DNA of 46,406 nucleotides. Origin: a virus. Below the pieces are notes generated by a model. It was not told the origin of the DNA and did no database searches. It saw only the letters and a list, made by a program, of their open reading frames with translations. The translations under genes and the position numbers were made by a program. The DNA is taken from positions 1-46,406 of the IMG/VR virus record IMGVR_UViG_3300032087_004063. One strand, written 5' to 3'. The stretch's first letter is position 1. Every line of letters starts with the position of its first letter. Of the stretch, positions 44,760 through 46,406 are shown piece by piece.

Positions 44760-46076
44760 TTAGTGCTTTAGACCTAATTTTAATGGCACATCTATAATTG
44801 ATCCATCGGCTATAAGCCACTCCGTTGCACCGTCAAAACCTGATAGTTTCGCAGATTCAAACATTTGATGCATTTTTGTTTCTGCGGATAAGGCTTTCTT
44901 TCCGTCAACATCACTATAGATACCAACTATGTCGAAATTAAATGGAGTCGATCGCACCAACTGTTCGAACCTTTGCTCTGGTATATTTGATATACCAACC
45001 TTGTAGAAGTTTTCACTCTCATGCCTCAATATGTACAGATAACCTTTTCGTGATGTTTTATATCCACCGCCGTTGCACTCATTGCAATTTGGTCTCTGTG
45101 AAAATTGGTATGGTCGAACTGATATTTCATGACCTAAGCTACACTTAACGCTCACTCTTGAATTGTTGTCAACAAAGTCACCTAAAACCTCAAAACCATT
45201 GTTAACAGCTGTGTTTATGAACTTATCTTCTCTCTTCTTATTAGTGCATTCTGGACACTTATCATACCAACTTGCGATCGTCTTACTAATCAACCTACCC
45301 GCCGTTATATTAAACGTGTGATCACACTTTAGGCACTTGACAACACTTTGTTGTTCGGTTCCATTTTTTGCTCGTAAACCCCTCTTTACTATCTTGTATC
45401 CCAAAGACAAAGCTTTGTTAAATGTCTCTTCTTTTTTCTTTTCTTGCAGTAAGTTACATACTCCGCAACTCCAGCCTTTATGCTTTAAGAAGCTTGGTTG
45501 AGGGCTGGTTGTGTGGCCTAAATTGCAGGTCATCTTGACAGGTGTATGTGCTGAAACATACTTACCAAGTAGAGTGAATCCGTGCTCTTTAGTTAGCCGA
45601 TAGAAGTCACGCTCACATTGCTTAAATCTAGCGTTGCTACTGTTTTTGTTTTCTAGCTTCTTAGTCTTAAATTGTAGTGATTTTGGGATTGTTGGGTTGA
45701 ACTTGTACCCATTCAATAATTGGGGAACAGTTGCTGAGTAGCACACTTTGTTTTCATGATCTTCTACCGAGAAAACTTTACCTAAAACTCTCTTAGTGGT
45801 TAGCCCAGACCGAGATAATCTTATTTTGTTTTGTTCTTCTGTGTACTGGTATGGTGAGCAAGCGCAAGGGCATTGGCCTTTATCCATTTGGAATTTGTTG
45901 CCATCGAAGGGGTGTGGGAACAACTCTTTATCTTGCGAGCAAATTGAGCACTCAACTTCCCAGATGATATTTTTTCCTCTGCGTCTTCCGCTTTCGCCGA
46001 TTACGGTTAGAGTGCCACCTTTTGGTGTTTGGTATTGAGTGCCGACATAGGAAAGATTTACTTGTCCGATCTTCAT
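44760..46076 (-). CDS. free-standing GIY-YIG-superfamily (T5orf172-like) endonuclease with zinc-ribbon modules
   Basis: A 438-residue protein. The C-terminal 90 residues, GYLYILRHESENFYKVGISN then IPEQRFEQLVRSTPFNFDIV and a late ALSAETKMHQMFE glutamate, match the T5orf172/MUG113 branch of the GIY-YIG nucleases. Upstream are three similar modules of about 60 residues, each ending in a C-x2-C or CNLGH-type ligand set: MTCNLGHTTSPQPSF with CGVC, VKCLKCDHTFNI with CPEC, and VKCSLGHEISVRPYQF with CNEC. They probably bind DNA. A further Cys set (CSICSQ, CPCAC) lies at 40-75. Position next to terminase is typical of homing endonucleases. A restriction or defence role is the alternative. GAGG lies five bases before the start. 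Confidence 0.8.
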   Translation of the reverse strand: MKIGQVNLSYVGTQYQTPKGGTLTVIGESGRRRGKNIIWEVECSICSQDKELFPHPFDGNKFQMDKGQCPCACSPYQYTEEQNKIRLSRSGLTTKRVLGKVFSVEDHENKVCYSATVPQLLNGYKFNPTIPKSLQFKTKKLENKNSSNARFKQCERDFYRLTKEHGFTLLGKYVSAHTPVKMTCNLGHTTSPQPSFLKHKGWSCGVCNLLQEKKKEETFNKALSLGYKIVKRGLRAKNGTEQQSVVKCLKCDHTFNITAGRLISKTIASWYDKCPECTNKKREDKFINTAVNNGFEVLGDFVDNNSRVSVKCSLGHEISVRPYQFSQRPNCNECNGGGYKTSRKGYLYILRHESENFYKVGISNIPEQRFEQLVRSTPFNFDIVGIYSDVDGKKALSAETKMHQMFESAKLSGFDGATEWLIADGSIIDVPLKLGLKH

Positions 46077-46170
46077 AATAACCTCGTGTAGTTATTCGTG
46101 ATTGAGGGTCGAGGAAATCAGTCACGATACTGACTTGTCGGGTGGCCTCCCTATCCTCTAGCTTGCGCAT

Positions 46171-46406
46171 GTGACCATTGTAGCAACGTTGTTAGTATCC
46201 GACAAATGGAAATCTCAAATTGATTCATTCGTTCGCGGCAGATTCAAACTTGTCACAAAACCAAAGCGTCGGCGCGAAAAAATCCAGCGTAGCAAGCCCA
46301 AACCAGTTGCCGAAACACCAAAGGAATTACCACCAACGCCCACGAAGGCTGCAGTCAGTTCAAGCCCTGGGTCACCAAAACGTAAGTCAGCCACCCGCAC
46401 TCGCAG
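46171..46406 (+). CDS. partial rightward ORF, open at the right end, continuing at base 1
   Basis: From GTG 46171 an open frame runs off the window end. It encodes a hydrophobic start (TIVATLLVSDKW) followed by a basic and proline-rich tail (KLVTKPKRRREKIQRSKPKP, then PKELPPTPTKAAVSSSPGSP). Joined to base 1 it continues RQIQTPVIFPDNL and stops at TAG 38-40, making 91 residues. No ribosome binding site precedes the GTG, so the start is uncertain. The overlap with a leftward promoter at 46177-46205 is also a caution. Its function is unknown. Confidence 0.35.
   Translation, partial: MTIVATLLVSDKWKSQIDSFVRGRFKLVTKPKRRREKIQRSKPKPVAETPKELPPTPTKAAVSSSPGSPKRKSATRTR
46177..46205 (-). promoter_or_regulatory. 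leftward late promoter before the endonuclease-terminase operon
   Basis: On the minus strand TTGTCG (46205-46200), 17 bases and TACAAT (46182-46177) lie about 100 bases before the endonuclease ATG. It heads the entire late cluster. The 46077-46176 leader holds no gene that I accept. Confidence 0.6.

Noticed and set aside
45952-46170. Leftward 72-residue ORF overlapping the endonuclease start
   Set aside because: The predicted transcription start falls at or beside its ATG and no ribosome binding site exists. Most of its length is a shadow of the endonuclease gene.
46215-46400. Leftward 61-residue ORF at the right end
   Set aside because: It lies upstream of the late promoter in the opposite frame of a better rightward ORF and has no start signal.
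1-46406. Integrase, excisionase or CI/Cro lysogeny switch
   Set aside because: I looked for tyrosine or serine recombinase motifs and for repressor-type genes on both strands and saw none. The helix-turn-helix genes present do not resemble CI. A temperate lifestyle is not supported.

Overview
The window is almost certainly the complete or near-complete genome of a contractile-tailed double-stranded DNA phage (myovirus) of a gammaproteobacterium. A marine Vibrio-like host is my guess from gene style, not something the sequence proves. Gene density is very high, with ATGA and TAATG junctions throughout. The head genes are lambda-like (Nu1/A terminase, W, B portal, C protease with nested scaffold, D, E), while the tail is Mu-like (sheath, tube, frameshifted chaperone, tape measure, gpN, gpP, gp45 spike, gp46, gp47, gp48). 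I found no integrase, CI-type repressor or partitioning system, so a virulent lifestyle is likely. A reading frame left open at the right end continues in frame through the left end to a stop at base 40, which suggests that the molecule is circularly permuted and was cut inside a gene.

Layout: bases 75-1333 carry two leftward genes. Bases 1340-1800 are a control region with 14 exact copies of a 7-mer (TGATTTG/CAAATCA) around an AT-rich core and between divergent promoters, the best candidate for a replication origin or multi-operator switch. Bases 1800-10400 are the rightward replication and recombination module: Prim-Pol/helicase primase, Sak4-like ATPase, ssDNA-binding protein, Cas4-like nuclease, Pif1-like helicase, SF2 helicase and VRR-NUC nuclease. 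Bases 10460-14880 are rightward accessory genes, including an MT-A70 methyltransferase, a MazG-like pyrophosphohydrolase and a YopX protein, plus many small ORFs. Bases 14878-16563 are lysis genes (M15 endolysin, 3TM holin, small membrane protein, lipoprotein).

From 46.2 kb leftward to 16.6 kb runs the late structural cluster. It starts at a promoter in front of a GIY-YIG-like free-standing endonuclease and the terminase genes, and ends with the tailspike. The cluster is interrupted by self-contained accessory cassettes. Three of them (25.06-25.63 kb leftward, 29.28-30.04 kb leftward, 32.78-33.90 kb rightward) begin at promoters sharing the 12-mer GACTTGATTTTA, and each ends at a terminator hairpin. 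Two of the promoters lie inside a long palindrome, so these cassettes look like a small moron regulon. A further pair of divergent cassettes at 19-21.5 kb includes a clear T4 endonuclease V (DenV) homologue.

The most notable items are the moron regulon, the iteron array, a tRNA-like element with an aberrant anticodon region at 27.65-27.74 kb, a textbook -1 slippery site in the tail chaperone gene, an RNA hairpin that buries the ribosome binding site of the gp46-like gene, and direct repeats between the endonuclease and small terminase genes that may be a packaging site.
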